Shown one piece after another: positions 46,642 to 56,637 of a stretch of DNA of 64,000 nucleotides; positions within the stretch are counted from its first letter, which is position 1; every line of letters begins with the position of its first letter. The notes under the pieces were generated by a model, which worked only from the letters and a program-made list of their open reading frames with translations, was not told the DNA's origin and searched no databases. The DNA lies in contig CM062295.1 in assembly GCA_031216915.1 (NCBI GenBank), forward strand, positions 177,520,927 to 177,584,926. The letters run 5' to 3'. The translations under genes were made by a program, and so were the position numbers. The DNA comes from Pictodentalium vernedei. Its lineage: Eukaryota > Mollusca > Scaphopoda > Dentaliida > Dentaliidae.

Positions 46642-46794
46642 TTCTTTATCGCGATAAAACGGACATCCACTACCAAAGGTAGTGAACGTCCATGTTTTAT
46701 CGCCGATAATATCGTGTCTCTTGGTACCAGTGCTTTAAAAAAATCAAATACAAAAAAGGGGCCTCACGTCGGTTTTTTCTTTTGGTTCTTCCAG
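46290..46794. other. Intron sequence with (TTTA)n
   Basis: A TTTA repeat lies at about 46597-46642. Next to it is a short inverted pair TTTATCGCGATAAAACGGACA / GTCCATGTTTTATCGCCGATAA (about 46645-46708). Ends at the exon g acceptor. Confidence 0.6.
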
Positions 46795-46944
46795 ACAGTT
46801 ATGACAACACTTTTGGTAATATACACAGATCTGGTAACCTTAATCAATATGTATACTCTCATAGGTGAATTCTTCTCAATCATGGTAGTCGTAGGATTAA
46901 TTATGATGCGTTACAGAAGACCGGATATAGAGAGACCATTCAAG
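46795..46944 (+). CDS. SLC7-family amino acid transporter, exon g (last exon seen)
   Basis: The acceptor ttcttccag and donor gtaaag bound a 150-nt exon, phase 0 at both ends. It encodes TVMTTLLVIYTDLVTLINMY, a hydrophobic helix, then MMRYRRPDIERPFK. The [IM]-x-R-[YF]-[KR]-x-P-[DE]-x-x-R-P-[FI]-K motif is the conserved segment before the last two helices of SLC7 transporters. I found no convincing following exon between 46945 and 64000, so the C-terminal exon(s) probably lie beyond the window. That would put the retroviral element below in an intron, antisense to the gene. Confidence 0.88.
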
Positions 46945-46959
46945 GTAAAGTATCATTAA

Positions 46960-47139
46960 CTCTTTACCCAACGAATCGATCACATCTACCAGCGTTATTT
47001 ATAAATTTAGTTGTTGAAAAAAAAAAATTTAAATTTCAAAGAATTTGAACGGGCTTGTCGACCTCGGCCCAATAATGGAAAATGGAAAAAAACAATAATT
47101 AAAGTAAAAAATTTTGATATCGTCGTGTTGAGTAAAGGG
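46960..47139. mobile_element. piggyBac-type MITE, degenerate copy
   Basis: TTAA at 46956-46959 is followed by CTCTTTACCCAACG, and the right end is TTGAGTAAAGGG then TTAT. The ends match the other copies but the interior is diverged and shorter. It starts 15 bp after the last exon seen. Confidence 0.6.
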
Positions 47140-47344
47140 TTATCTCCCCCAAATGGCGTAAGGATTATGGAGGAAAGGTTTATCGACCCGTCTATGGGCG
47201 TAGCGAATGGATGATGTAGTAGTCGTGTGTGACACCCCAATTATTTTTCTGGTTGGACATTTTCGTCAGTATTGGAGTCTTCGTTAACTATTTTCACTTG
47301 CTAGGACTAATCATGTACTTTTTTTCAAGACTAAATTTGATTTA
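47140..47344. other. Intron sequence
   Basis: Searched for the missing last exons of the transporter. No convincing acceptor-plus-helix candidate was found. Confidence 0.4.
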
Positions 47345-48540
47345 TTAGCTCACCTGAGCAAAGCTCAAGGGGACCTTAAGAGATCACTTTCTGCCCGTCG
47401 TCCGTCCGACCGTCCGGGGTGAACTTTAAAATATCGTCTTCTCCTCATAAACCACTGGGCCGAATTGAATCAAATTTGATATGCATGTTCATTATCATAT
47501 GTCCATCCAAGTTTGTTTGAATAAAGTAGCCATGCCCATAGCGGGGCTCCACAAAGGGCATAATTCTATTAGCATCCCAGAATATTTTTTTTTAAATTAA
47601 AAAATCTTCCTCTCCAGAACTACCCATCTGAATCTTTTGATACTTGGTACATAAACCTTAGAGAGGTCAGATTCAGGTTTGTTCGAAACAAGTCTCTGGG
47701 TTAATAGTTAGGCTCACTATGGGAACCTGAATTTTAACTTTGTGCAATATGAAGACACATATTTAAAAATTTTCTTCAGATCTACCAGTCCAGATTTCTT
47801 GATATTTGGTATACTACATCTTGGGGAGGGAGGGGGGGGGGGGGGGGGGGCAGATTGACGTTTGTTCAAATCAAGTCCTAGATTCACATTTGGGCTCTCT
47901 GTACGAACTTTAACTTAATGCAATATGAAGAATATTCTTACAACATCTTCTTCTTCAGATCCATTAGTCAGAATCCTTTGACATTTGGTATGTAGCATGC
48001 TAAGTGGAGTGAAATTCACGTTTCGAAACATCAAGTCCCTGAGATCACTTTGGGCTCCCTAAGGGAACCCGAAATTTAACTCAAATCCAATATGTCGATT
48101 TCTTTTTAAATATTCTTCCTGAGACCCACCAGACAGAATCTTTTTGATAATTGGTATAGAGTATCCTTACAGGGGTCAGAATCAAGTGTGTTCAAATTAA
48201 GTCCCTGGATTCATATTTGGGCTCGTATATGCACTAGAACTTTAGCATAGTGGTATATGAGGAATATTATTTAACCCTTTACCTAACGTAATGGCCAAAA
48301 CCGGCCAGCGCTATTCTCAAAAATCGTCAGTTAATTTTCATTATTTTTTCATTTTTTGTCACAAAAACATAGGTTATGTCCCCTCATTGGAACGAGCTCG
48401 TCGTTCGACCTATGTTTTTGAGACAAAAAATGAAAAAAAGTAGTTGTTCAAGAATGTTTTTTGCAAGTGTCGTCTGCTTTTCATGTTAGGTAAAGGGTTA
48501 AAAATCTCCTTCATATTGTGGCATAGCAGGGTTAAGTACC
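47345..48540 (+). repeat. Dispersed repeat beginning AGCTCACCTGAGC
   Basis: It starts TTAGCTCACCTGAGCAAAGC and GTCGTCCGTCCGACCGTCCG, a form I recall as common in mollusc and other lophotrochozoan genomes. It is followed by four to five diverged units of about 150-170 bp, each with CAGATCTACCAGTC-like, CTTGATATTTGGTAT-like and CAAATCAAGTCC-like phrases. A piggyBac-type MITE is nested in it at 48275. Confidence 0.65.
48275..48497. mobile_element. piggyBac-type MITE, copy 3
   Basis: Exact TTAA at 48271-48274 and 48498-48501. Ends are CCCTTTACCTAACG and GTTAGGTAAAGGG. The interior matches copy 2 in reverse (GGCCAAAACCGGCCAGCGCT, CATTTTTTGTC, AGACGACACTTGC-type segment). Confidence 0.9.
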
Positions 48541-48639
48541 CCGGAAAAATGATCGTCTAGTGGATTTGGGTTAGGACTTCAATCGTGGCAAGTGGCCACA
48601 GGACAATTCAAATGTTCAGTCTAGGAGGCAACCAGTTTC

Positions 48640-49732
48640 TGTGGAGTCTGCAACAATTCTTGATACTGCAGCCGCAGCGAAAGGGTGAATTCAAAACACA
48701 TAAAAGTTACTTACAGTTTTCTACGTTTATTCTCAAAACCCTAAATAAAGTTCCTACAATTTAAACTGTGAAGAAATATTCTCTCTCTGGTAAATTTATA
48801 AAATATATCAGATACGAAATGAGACTAAGTCGAAATTATTGCATCGCTCTCATTGCGTCCTGTGTCTGGAACTGTTGTCTGGCCTGGCAGCGTCCGGCAG
48901 CGTTCTTCCACGAGAGTAGGAGAGTGACTTCTTACACAACGGAAACCAAGAGAGAAGTGTCCTAGTCGGGTAATTCCATTGGTTTATATACAATTTGATT
49001 CGTGCATATTCGTGCAGATTTTGTTTCACTTGACGTCATAAAACACCACAGAACACCACTTATACCCCAAGATGGCAGAGAGGTATTTCTTAACCCCTTA
49101 CTTCCATTCCGGGATAGTAGGGCATCCTGTGGGTATCCTGTGCTAATAGTATGCGTTCTCGCATTTAAAAGGACACTGGCATTTGGTAGGTGTACAATTT
49201 CAGCACCGTTAGTAACGCCCATCGAATGTGCTATATTGCACAATTCTCAGAGCTGAAAGTGATACTGGGTGTGTTGAGGTTAGGTCGGGTCAGTATACAA
49301 TGCTAAAATCTGTCAAAAGCATTCTGATGGGGTTATTATAGGTTAGGCTTATACTAGCTCATATGCCAATCATAATATCAAATTCTGTCGAAAACACCTT
49401 AGTAAGGTTACTTTAGGTCAGACTATTGTCTAATTTCGTGTCTCGTGCTCCACTTCTGTAGCAAGTGTGCAGAGTGCTTTTAGGTCAATTGCACTGATGT
49501 TATGCAATGCAAATATACTAGGAATATGAATAAAATTACATAACTTGTGCCTGAGAACAGCGTTTATACTTATTAAAGTTTATTCAACAGAGAATTATTT
49601 CCAAGTAGGACTTGGCCACTCTGATTAACACTTTAACACTTCGGGAACCGAGACTCCCGAGTGCAATGATATGAATCCGATGTGCTCCACGGAGGTTAAC
49701 CTGACGCGCTCCGTGGAGGGCATTTCGTTACA
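48640..49732 (-). repeat. 3' LTR (right end supported, left end tentative)
   Basis: On the element strand, TGTAACGAAATGCCC starts directly after a purine-rich tract, which sets the U3 end at 49732. A 10-bp inverted pair CTCCACGGAG/CTCCGTGGAG lies near the U3 start (49685-49718). A TATATTTTATAAATT segment at about 48795-48810 and GAATAAACG at about 48727-48735 fit promoter and poly(A) signal. An ACTCCACA end at 48640 would give a TGT..ACA pair and a 1.09-kb LTR. The left end cannot be proved without the other LTR. Confidence 0.45.
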
Positions 49733-49746
49733 ATCCTCCCAACCAA
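49733..49746 (-). promoter_or_regulatory. Polypurine tract
   Basis: On the element strand GGTTGGGAGGAT lies immediately before TGTAACG, the presumed start of U3. This is the expected place of the plus-strand primer of an LTR element. Confidence 0.55.
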
Positions 49747-50117
49747 GACGCGAGGTCCGGTAAATTTATCGGAGCTCGAGTCTGGAACAGGTGAACTCCA
49801 GAATTGATGAAAGTGACCCGGATGACCTGACCCATGGAATCAGGATGACCAATCACATGTGGTGACCAGGATGCTATCCAAGTGGTATAGCATCATGGTC
49901 AGAACATCGTGACGGGAATCCGTAACCAGGATCAGACACTACCGGTTTAAGGGATAAGAAATGCACTACATGGGTTATGTATTAATGTTTAACAATACCG
50001 GAACACCTCCAGACAACAGGAATCACCTTGTTTTCTTAAGGAATTACATTCTCAGATAACCTAGACAAAAATATAATTTAACTGATATTGATAACAATAC
50101 CTATATTCCTACGTTTC
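49747..50117 (-). other. Non-coding stretch between last accessory ORF and polypurine tract
   Basis: No ORF seen. Likely the 3' untranslated part of the element. Confidence 0.5.
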
Positions 50118-51011
50118 CTACATCATTATTCTATTGGTGGGGAAAAACTGATAATAAAAGGCTGTATAATCGAAGCTATGCTTCTTTAAAGGGGTTCTCC
50201 ATAGAAGGTCAAAACGACACAGAGGACAACTTTGCTTTTGTTGCATCCAAGTTAACCCACAGTAGAGATGTACTATCTGAGTACATTGAGGACAACGATA
50301 TGCTGTACGAGGCCCAACGATGTCCAACAAGCATACCGTGCATTGTCTCCCATCTCCATCAACTAAATTTTGTCTGGCTTGAAAGATTCTAAGGCTTGCA
50401 TACAATTCAAGCGAGGATTTCAAGACTTGATACGTATATTGTGCACTTTCCCATTCATAGGTATGTTCCACCTGCACATGATGGAATGTTTCACCAACGA
50501 TCATCCGATATTCGCGAGGTAAATCAGGTACGGAGATTTGACTATATTCACTAGGGCGAAATGGACGGATCGGAGTAGATGTGATGAATGTATTGATCCC
50601 ATTCTCCGATTCATAAGGAATTCGTTGATCATAATAAGTTCCGTCCCACCATTGGTCATTCCAATAACGAATGACACTTGTATGGCTTGATCGTGCTGCC
50701 TCCCGAGGGGTTGCTAATCGAGCATCATGTTCGACTACCACTATGTGAGGCATCACCAGTTCGCGTCCTACTTCCGTTGTATGGAGACAATACCGGTACA
50801 AGACTTGAGTTTGAATCAATTCTAAGTGACCGGTGACTTTGTTTAACTGTACCACATCCCAGACACGGATTTTACGCTGAAAAGCGGAAGCTCCATTGTG
50901 AAAGATCATGGGTACAGGGATACGAAATCTCTGTGTCCAGTACTCTAATTGCTCCGGAAGAAAATCTTCTGAAGTTGGGTTAACTATACGGTATGCATAT
51001 GCAGTGGCCAT
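50118..51011 (-). CDS. Accessory ORF A: C4HC3 zinc-finger protein (297 aa)
   Basis: Intact ORF from ATG at 51011. A novel N-terminal domain (about residues 45-185) is followed by a C-terminal zinc finger. Its ligands are C224, C227, C240, C243, H248, C251, C262, C265, spaced C-x2-C-x12-C-x2-C-x4-H-x2-C-x10-C-x2-C. The C4HC3 order is that of RING-CH/PHD fingers, and many RING-CH proteins are E3 ubiquitin ligases. That function is inference. The motif V-I-R-Y-W-N-D-x-x-W-D-G-x-Y-Y-D-x-R (113-130) is shared with accessory ORF B. No signal peptide or membrane helix is visible, suggesting a cytosolic or nuclear product. It is the last gene before the LTR, likely expressed from a spliced or subgenomic RNA. 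Confidence 0.7.
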   Translation of the reverse strand: MATAYAYRIVNPTSEDFLPEQLEYWTQRFRIPVPMIFHNGASAFQRKIRVWDVVQLNKVTGHLELIQTQVLYRYCLHTTEVGRELVMPHIVVVEHDARLATPREAARSSHTSVIRYWNDQWWDGTYYDQRIPYESENGINTFITSTPIRPFRPSEYSQISVPDLPREYRMIVGETFHHVQVEHTYEWESAQYTYQVLKSSLELYASLRIFQARQNLVDGDGRQCTVCLLDIVGPRTAYRCPQCTQIVHLYCGLTWMQQKQSCPLCRFDLLWRTPLKKHSFDYTAFYYQFFPTNRIMM

Positions 51012-51437
51012 TTTTCAAGGATTTAATATTACTTTTATGACTACAAACTATTTCAACTATGAAACTTTAAAACTGACTGTAAACAATTATATATCAAGTG
51101 CAATAAAACAAAATAAATGTGATTGACTATACTCAATAATTGGAAAATAATTGCAAATCTCAAAAACTATTTTACACTATTCTACAGCTGTGCCGTATGA
51201 ACAATTCTACTTTCCCCATTAACGGTTCTTCGTTAGTTTTTAGTCTGTTGTCGATAGTGACGAAACTAGGAGTCACGTCTAGAATGTCACTATGTAATTT
51301 TGATTGAAAATAACTTTTCGTTTACTTGGAGTGCTTTCTTTGCTTGCAAAATAAGAAAATTATATAAGGACGTCCAAAGATGACAACAGTGCCCGACGGC
51401 GCGCAGCTGTAGGGGGTCGGCTTCTCAACTTCTGTTA
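51012..51437 (-). other. Gap between accessory ORFs
   Basis: AT-rich, non-coding. May carry splice acceptors for ORF A, but none stands out. Confidence 0.4.
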
Positions 51438-52298
51438 TTAAAACTCATGAGGGTCCATTTCAGATGGTACGGGAAGTTTCGGCTCGTTGCCAATGCCCCA
51501 CCTCATGGGTGCACGGCAGTGCGGGCAAGCAGCTTGCTCATGGGCACCTGCTTTTGACCTGGCCCATGCAATACCACAAGAGTAGTGGATTTGTTGTTTA
51601 CATTGGCCACACACAAATAAATCCTGCCAAGTTTTAGAAATTTCTGCTAAACAAATACAGCAAGGGTCTCCAAGACCCTTATAATGAGTCTGTACTTCTG
51701 TCATCTCGTTATATTTGATAATTTGATTTCGTAGACTAAAGCGTTGTAATTGTCTTCCTTCGTGTCGGATTAAAGCTTCACGAAGGAGGCGATATTGTTT
51801 CTGTTGTTTCTCCAATTCATAAGTTTTCTGTACGTTACCAGGAGGAAAGAATCGTGCAGGGTGCATTTGGTGCTGATAGAATCCAAATGAATCATCAGCA
51901 TCTTCACTAGCGGAATATGTACTACCAGGGAAGATCTCATGACTCCTGAATGGTAGAACCAAGCCAGGATCGGCTATCAGGTCTAATTCAGCATCCAATT
52001 GATTTCGTCGATGGTCATAATATCGGCCATTCCAACAGGGGTCATTGACATAATGAATGACCTCGTCAGGACCGGGACCAGTGACCTCATGGGGTTCAAC
52101 TACTACTGGGAACTCCGGGAAGTTCAGAAGATGGGGAAATATTACTTTTCTTTCCTCAGAGAGATAAAAACGATAACCAAGTTGATGTTGCATTATCTCC
52201 GTTTGACCATTGGCAGGATTATAATGTCTCGTATTCCATATACGAATGTACCTTAGGTGGCGACATCTCCATAAATTTTTTGTATTTACTGAAGCCAT
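51438..52298 (-). CDS. Accessory ORF B: C4HC3 zinc-finger protein (286 aa), paralogue of ORF A
   Basis: Intact ORF from ATG at 52298. The N-terminal domain aligns with ORF A: R-I-W-N..N-G-Q-T-E-I-M-Q-x-Q-L-x-Y-R-F-Y-L near residues 19-46 against R-V-W-D..G-H-L-E-L-I-Q-T-Q-V-L-Y-R-Y-C-L, and V-I-H-Y-V-N-D-x-x-W-N-G-x-Y-Y-D-x-R at 80-97. A basic, Gln-rich helix (156-190) precedes the finger. Its ligands are C213, C216, C230, C233, H238, C241, C258, C261, with the same order as ORF A and a longer last spacer (16). The two ORFs probably arose by tandem duplication inside the element. A role in ubiquitin ligation or host interaction is a guess from the fold pattern. Confidence 0.7.
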   Translation of the reverse strand: MASVNTKNLWRCRHLRYIRIWNTRHYNPANGQTEIMQHQLGYRFYLSEERKVIFPHLLNFPEFPVVVEPHEVTGPGPDEVIHYVNDPCWNGRYYDHRRNQLDAELDLIADPGLVLPFRSHEIFPGSTYSASEDADDSFGFYQHQMHPARFFPPGNVQKTYELEKQQKQYRLLREALIRHEGRQLQRFSLRNQIIKYNEMTEVQTHYKGLGDPCCICLAEISKTWQDLFVCGQCKQQIHYSCGIAWARSKAGAHEQAACPHCRAPMRWGIGNEPKLPVPSEMDPHEF

Positions 52299-52921
52299 TC
52301 CAACAGCAAAGTAATCAATAAACTAAAATATAAGGCTATATTCAAAACAAAAGAAACCACTATGTAAATAGAATTACGTATATTACACTAAAATTTACAC
52401 TTGACAATACGCTCCCCTGGGTTCGTCTGCAATTTGGTGCACTCAATTAACACTCTTTCCACCAATTTTCAATTTTGTATGCCTTGATTATTGGAGTCCT
52501 GTGTGTAACTTATCTAATACACTCCAGGAATTCCGAATTTATAATAACTTACACTGTTAGAACAGAATTACTAACTTCTTGGAAGAATTTTGACTAATAA
52601 TCAAGACAAACACAGACGACCCGTGATCGTCATGTATCAAGTTTCCAATCAAGGGTTATTCCTAAATTGGGAAACCAGATTCATGAAAATCTTATGTACA
52701 TATATTAGTCTTGTTAGACTTTTCTGCTTATGTTTCTACTTATAATAATAATAATGCATTTCTCAATCTTCATTCTGAAGGTTTTCATTTCGTGTTGGCA
52801 ACTGGTAATGCCGATACACAGTATTTGGGCCTGTTCAGTAATCAAACGTTGACCCTGTGAAATGTTCAACATAATCTGGGTGGTATTGACGATAGACAAC
52901 AAAGGGTTGAAAACTCCTCGG
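52299..52921 (-). other. Gap between accessory ORFs
   Basis: Mostly non-coding. An 88-codon open frame at 52714-52980 overlaps the end of ORF C in another frame and has no recognisable domain. It could be a remnant of the ORF C tail after a frame change. Confidence 0.4.
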
Positions 52922-54139
52922 TCATCCATCTGAGTGATATCGTGCTCGTCTTCGATGACTATAGTCACGATATCTTGCACAGAATGGAGTAAATTCTGCT
53001 ACATTTCTTGGCATGTGAAATCTATGATGTACACTGCTGGTAGTAGCCACCCAGTGACTATAATACCGCAGAGGTTCACTTATCTCACCCTGCTCGTTGA
53101 TTTTTGGATATTGTAAATCAGGGCAATTGTATATCACTAAATATCTAGACCTATTTTCAAAAGTTAAATGAGTATCGATAGCACTGTCATAATAATATAT
53201 TAACTCTCGCTCAACCTCTATATATAGTATATTCAAATCAAAATCAAAATATTGACATCCAAATTCATCCTCAATGCCTAAGAGATCTGTATCTTTCATA
53301 AAATCTTGTTCATATGTATTGGGTCGTAAGATATCTCGATCAAATTCATGAGGAGAGGCCAACGGGCGAGGTGTAACGAAAAACTCGCTCCTTGCCCACT
53401 CCCACGGTCTCGGTCGAATATCGATTATAGGCTGCGAGACAACATTAGTAGGTAATGGAGTAAATTGTCTTGCTTCTACATCACTTAAAGGAGGAGTGTG
53501 TACTTCTAATTCAAGATCAGCTCGTGCAAGTTCGTTCTGTATCACACTGATACCGGACTCTGCTGTATCAGAGTCCAGAACAGTGGTAGAATCACTAGGC
53601 AACGAATCACTTGTAGGTGTGGTCATACTGGAAGAAGTATGTGATCTCATTGTTATATCATAAACAAACCCACCGAGTCCATCTTGGTTCTCGGGGTCTC
53701 GATGAATAATTGCATCATGGGTTCTAACAGGTAACCTTGGAGGAAGAACTAACATTTCCACGGTATCCGTAGGTGAATAAGGTGGAAGTCGTTGAAGTCG
53801 TTCAGGTGAATATAGTAAAATAGAATCAGTAGGGGTTTGAACACTACTTGGAGGGGTCGACAAAAGGTCGGAAGAGGCTATAGAAGGTGGTGGTGATGCT
53901 TCTATTGATGCCAATACAGATACACTATTATCAGATGAATTGCTATTTATATTTACATTTATACTAGATGAATTAGTGTCTTGAAAAAGTTCTCGTGAAA
54001 CGGTACTATTACTGTCAGTTCCAGTACTAACTGTCCATGAAGTTTCATCATCATATAAATTGTCACGATCATTATAATAACTCTGGTAATCAGGGAAATC
54101 ATCGATCCCACTGTCAACACTAGAATCAGATTCTGCCAT
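52922..54139 (-). CDS. Accessory ORF C: acidic Ser/Thr-rich protein (about 405 aa)
   Basis: Starts at ATG 54139, 42 nt after the env stop. The first 220 residues are disordered in character, rich in Ser, Thr and Asp (SDSSVDSGIDDFPDYQSYY, SSSINVNINSNSSDNSVSV). The second half is more hydrophobic and ordered. Its end (R-Y-L-V-I-Y-N..G-E-I-S-E-P-L-R-Y-Y..M-P-R-N-V) can be loosely lined up with the N-terminal domain of ORFs A and B, suggesting a third, finger-less relative. Similarity is weak. It lacks cysteine pairs and membrane segments. D-S-G-I-D near the N-terminus resembles a phosphodegron (D-S-G-x-x-S/D), which is only a motif match. Function unknown. Confidence 0.6.
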   Translation of the reverse strand: MAESDSSVDSGIDDFPDYQSYYNDRDNLYDDETSWTVSTGTDSNSTVSRELFQDTNSSSINVNINSNSSDNSVSVLASIEASPPPSIASSDLLSTPPSSVQTPTDSILLYSPERLQRLPPYSPTDTVEMLVLPPRLPVRTHDAIIHRDPENQDGLGGFVYDITMRSHTSSSMTTPTSDSLPSDSTTVLDSDTAESGISVIQNELARADLELEVHTPPLSDVEARQFTPLPTNVVSQPIIDIRPRPWEWARSEFFVTPRPLASPHEFDRDILRPNTYEQDFMKDTDLLGIEDEFGCQYFDFDLNILYIEVERELIYYYDSAIDTHLTFENRSRYLVIYNCPDLQYPKINEQGEISEPLRYYSHWVATTSSVHHRFHMPRNVAEFTPFCARYRDYSHRRRARYHSDG

Positions 54140-54180
54140 TTGTACACTGATCACTGAAACAAAAACACGCAGTGTGTGAA

Positions 54181-56346
54181 CTACTGTTTTTCAGTTTCTT
54201 TGTCTATATCGAACATAGTTATGTGAACATTGGCAGAATCCACATCATGCTGTACACGGGGATATATTGATTTCCTATTAGGTTGAGGAGAAGGTCTAAA
54301 GTTTTGAACAGCTTTTCTCATCATGTCTCTAATACTCTTAGGAGGTTGTTGTGGTTGTTGTTGTTGTGCTCCAGTTGGATTAGCAGGAGCTGAAGGCTGT
54401 GGTCTAGGTCCCATACTAGTATAGATTTCATTATCAGCAAATGCAAAATTAGACATTTCCCTATCATCAACAGCAGAAAAAGTCGGTTTACTTTTACGGT
54501 TTCTTAACCACTTGTATATCTGTTTGTGTCTATTGGTTCGATAGCACTTCCAAAGCAGATATAATCCTATTATTAATGCAACAGTCGCGAGAGCATAAGC
54601 CCACTTAGGGACTTCAAATGATTCCGTCATTTGTAAATTAAGCGAGTAAAGTTCATGAATTAAGTCATCCATGGGTAAGTCATCTAAGTGTTCTATTTCC
54701 TTCGGTATCGTAAACGTCGATATGTTCACTCCCTCTATGGCAGGTTTCCACATCTGTCATTGTAACAACGAGAAATTTGGTAACACCGTCTTTGTAACAA
54801 TCCGAAAAGTAGAATTATCCCGTTTATGGAAATAACTCGGTAACATTAATTGACCGCTCGATGCCATACATAACGGTTTTAATTCCAAAATTCCAATTGG
54901 CGGAAGAATCCGTTTCGGTTTCGGATTTCTTCGTTTTGGACACGTAATTGAGAATCGTAGTGGGACATCTGTCGTGATGTACCACATTCCTTCATCGATT
55001 CTAGTACTGAACGGGAGGTCGATATTCAATCGAACTTCCATTTGACATAATTTCGGAATCTCTGATTTCATGTTTAGAAACAAGGCTAACATACAACTTG
55101 TCGTCGTATGTATCATTCGTACGGCACCTACTAAAGGACAAAACAACTTATTGTTATCTACACATTGGTCATGTCCTATTTCTGGGACATACTTCGTCCT
55201 TTCTTTATTAATAATTAATATGTCAGATTCAAGAGTATATATTGTTACTAATTTATTTGCGACTCGCGACACATTCTTGGTTACATTGACAAAGGGTACA
55301 GGCAAAGCCTGCAGCTTGAACACTTCGAATTGTAAGTTCGAATTACGTAAGGGGATCTTCATAAAGATCACCAGTTTATCGTCGTCATAAATGGCAGCCA
55401 TCGTAAGCAAATGATAATATTGCCAAAATTCTGTCGTCAGATCTAGCGGCAACATTGACTTATCATCTAATTGAACTTTAATACTCATTAATACTGAGGT
55501 CAATAGTGAAGGATCCACTATTTTTGGTGATAACTTCTTATCGGCTAGGATATCCATTTGATCATGTAATCCCCGCAGAGTGGTTTCTGCAGCAATTATC
55601 ATTGATTCCAATCAACTCATTACAAACTCAAGCTGATGATAAGCATGAGTGAAATGTTCCAGATATAATATTCGGTCTTCATGATTCTGAACGACTTGAT
55701 TTACTCGACCGTGAAATAACATCAATTCGCGCAAAATATTTAACATAAATTCTCTGTTTTTCAGAATCACTTCATGATTCATTTTAATAAAGGTTAAACT
55801 TTGTTTTTGAATATGTGGAATCATTGCTTGATTAGTACTTAAACGTCTTAAATTATCTGCTATCCCATTTAAATCTGACTGGGATACAGTTCCGAAGAGA
55901 AAACTCAATCCTTCACCTACAAAGTCGAACAAACCTCGTTTCTTCCAAGATGAGATGATTGTATGTCCATGTAATCTGCAGTAATCGTTCAGATCCTCTT
56001 GTACTCATGTAACACGATTATCTAGGTATCTGATCTCCTGGTGTATATCTGTTATGATCGATCTTAACGCAACGGTAAGAGTAGAGTTTTCACCATTTAT
56101 TTCTACAAAAGTTTGTCGAAAAGCTGTGGTTGTAGCAGAATACAATCCATTAGTATATCTCATACTTCGATCAAGTCTGCGCACATATTGTATAAAAGGT
56201 TGGAGCTCATAAACAAACATTGTACTCCAATCACTAGTTACCATATTTACTTCTTTTACTTTCTTAAAAATCACATTGTTTCTAATAATAGTATGTCCAT
56301 CTATTATTGTAGTCAAAAGACCAACTAATAACATCCAACGCAACAT
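54181..56346 (-). pseudogene. env-like fusion glycoprotein gene, interrupted by three in-frame TGA codons
   Basis: One reading frame runs from ATG 56346 to 54181, broken by TGA at 56007-56005, 55614-55612 and 54759-54757. The N-terminus has a signal-peptide-like stretch (MLRWMLLVGLLTTII). A dibasic K-K-R-G cleavage-like site near 55936 is followed by a glycine/phenylalanine-rich fusion-peptide-like segment (LFDFVGEG, then LFGT). This arrangement is characteristic of the baculovirus F / errantivirus env group. A heptad-rich region follows (about 55860-55640). Cysteine-containing ectodomain sequence comes next, with a transmembrane helix (YALATVALIIGLYLLW, about 54600-54550) and a cytoplasmic tail of roughly 120 residues. 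The length of about 720 codons fits the family. It would mediate membrane fusion if intact, but this copy is not intact. Confidence 0.75.
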
Positions 56347-56637
56347 CTTGCTCCTACAATGAGAAAGGAAGCAAGAGTTAGCGCAATGAGTAATACGTGA
56401 TTCAATTTCTTTCACTCTGATGATTCACTTCCCGGGTGTAAAAGGTCAGAAAGGTAATCTAACTACGAGAAGTCTCAGTCAGTTCACGAGGCTGACAAGA
56501 GTTATAGTTTCGTTCCGAACAAATCATAACTCAATATAATTTTGTTACTCATTTTACACTTTCTCTCGTCTCTCTCAAACTTAAGGAGAGGCCTACCATT
56601 ATGTTACGTATCGCTATCATTAGTCCTGTGGTAACAT
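56347..56637 (-). other. Gap between pol and env
   Basis: Non-coding. Contains the pol stop side and a pyrimidine-rich patch on the element strand. A splice acceptor for an env RNA would be expected here, but I cannot point to one with confidence. Confidence 0.4.

Noticed and set aside
47220-47340. Candidate last exon of the transporter (hydrophobic stretch after 47220)
   Set aside because: No acceptor in the correct phase 0 gives an open helix of the right character.
48960-49090. Foldback-family arm in the LTR (GACGTCATAAAACACCAC, CAAGATGGCAGAG)
   Set aside because: Only short coincident phrases, and collinearity with the 44113 element is not maintained.
52934-56328. Plus-strand frames opposite the accessory and env genes
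   Set aside because: Shadows of the minus-strand coding sequence.
54757-56415. Three separate small genes in the env region
   Set aside because: All pieces share one frame, separated only by single TGA codons, and together show one fusion-protein layout. They are a broken single gene.
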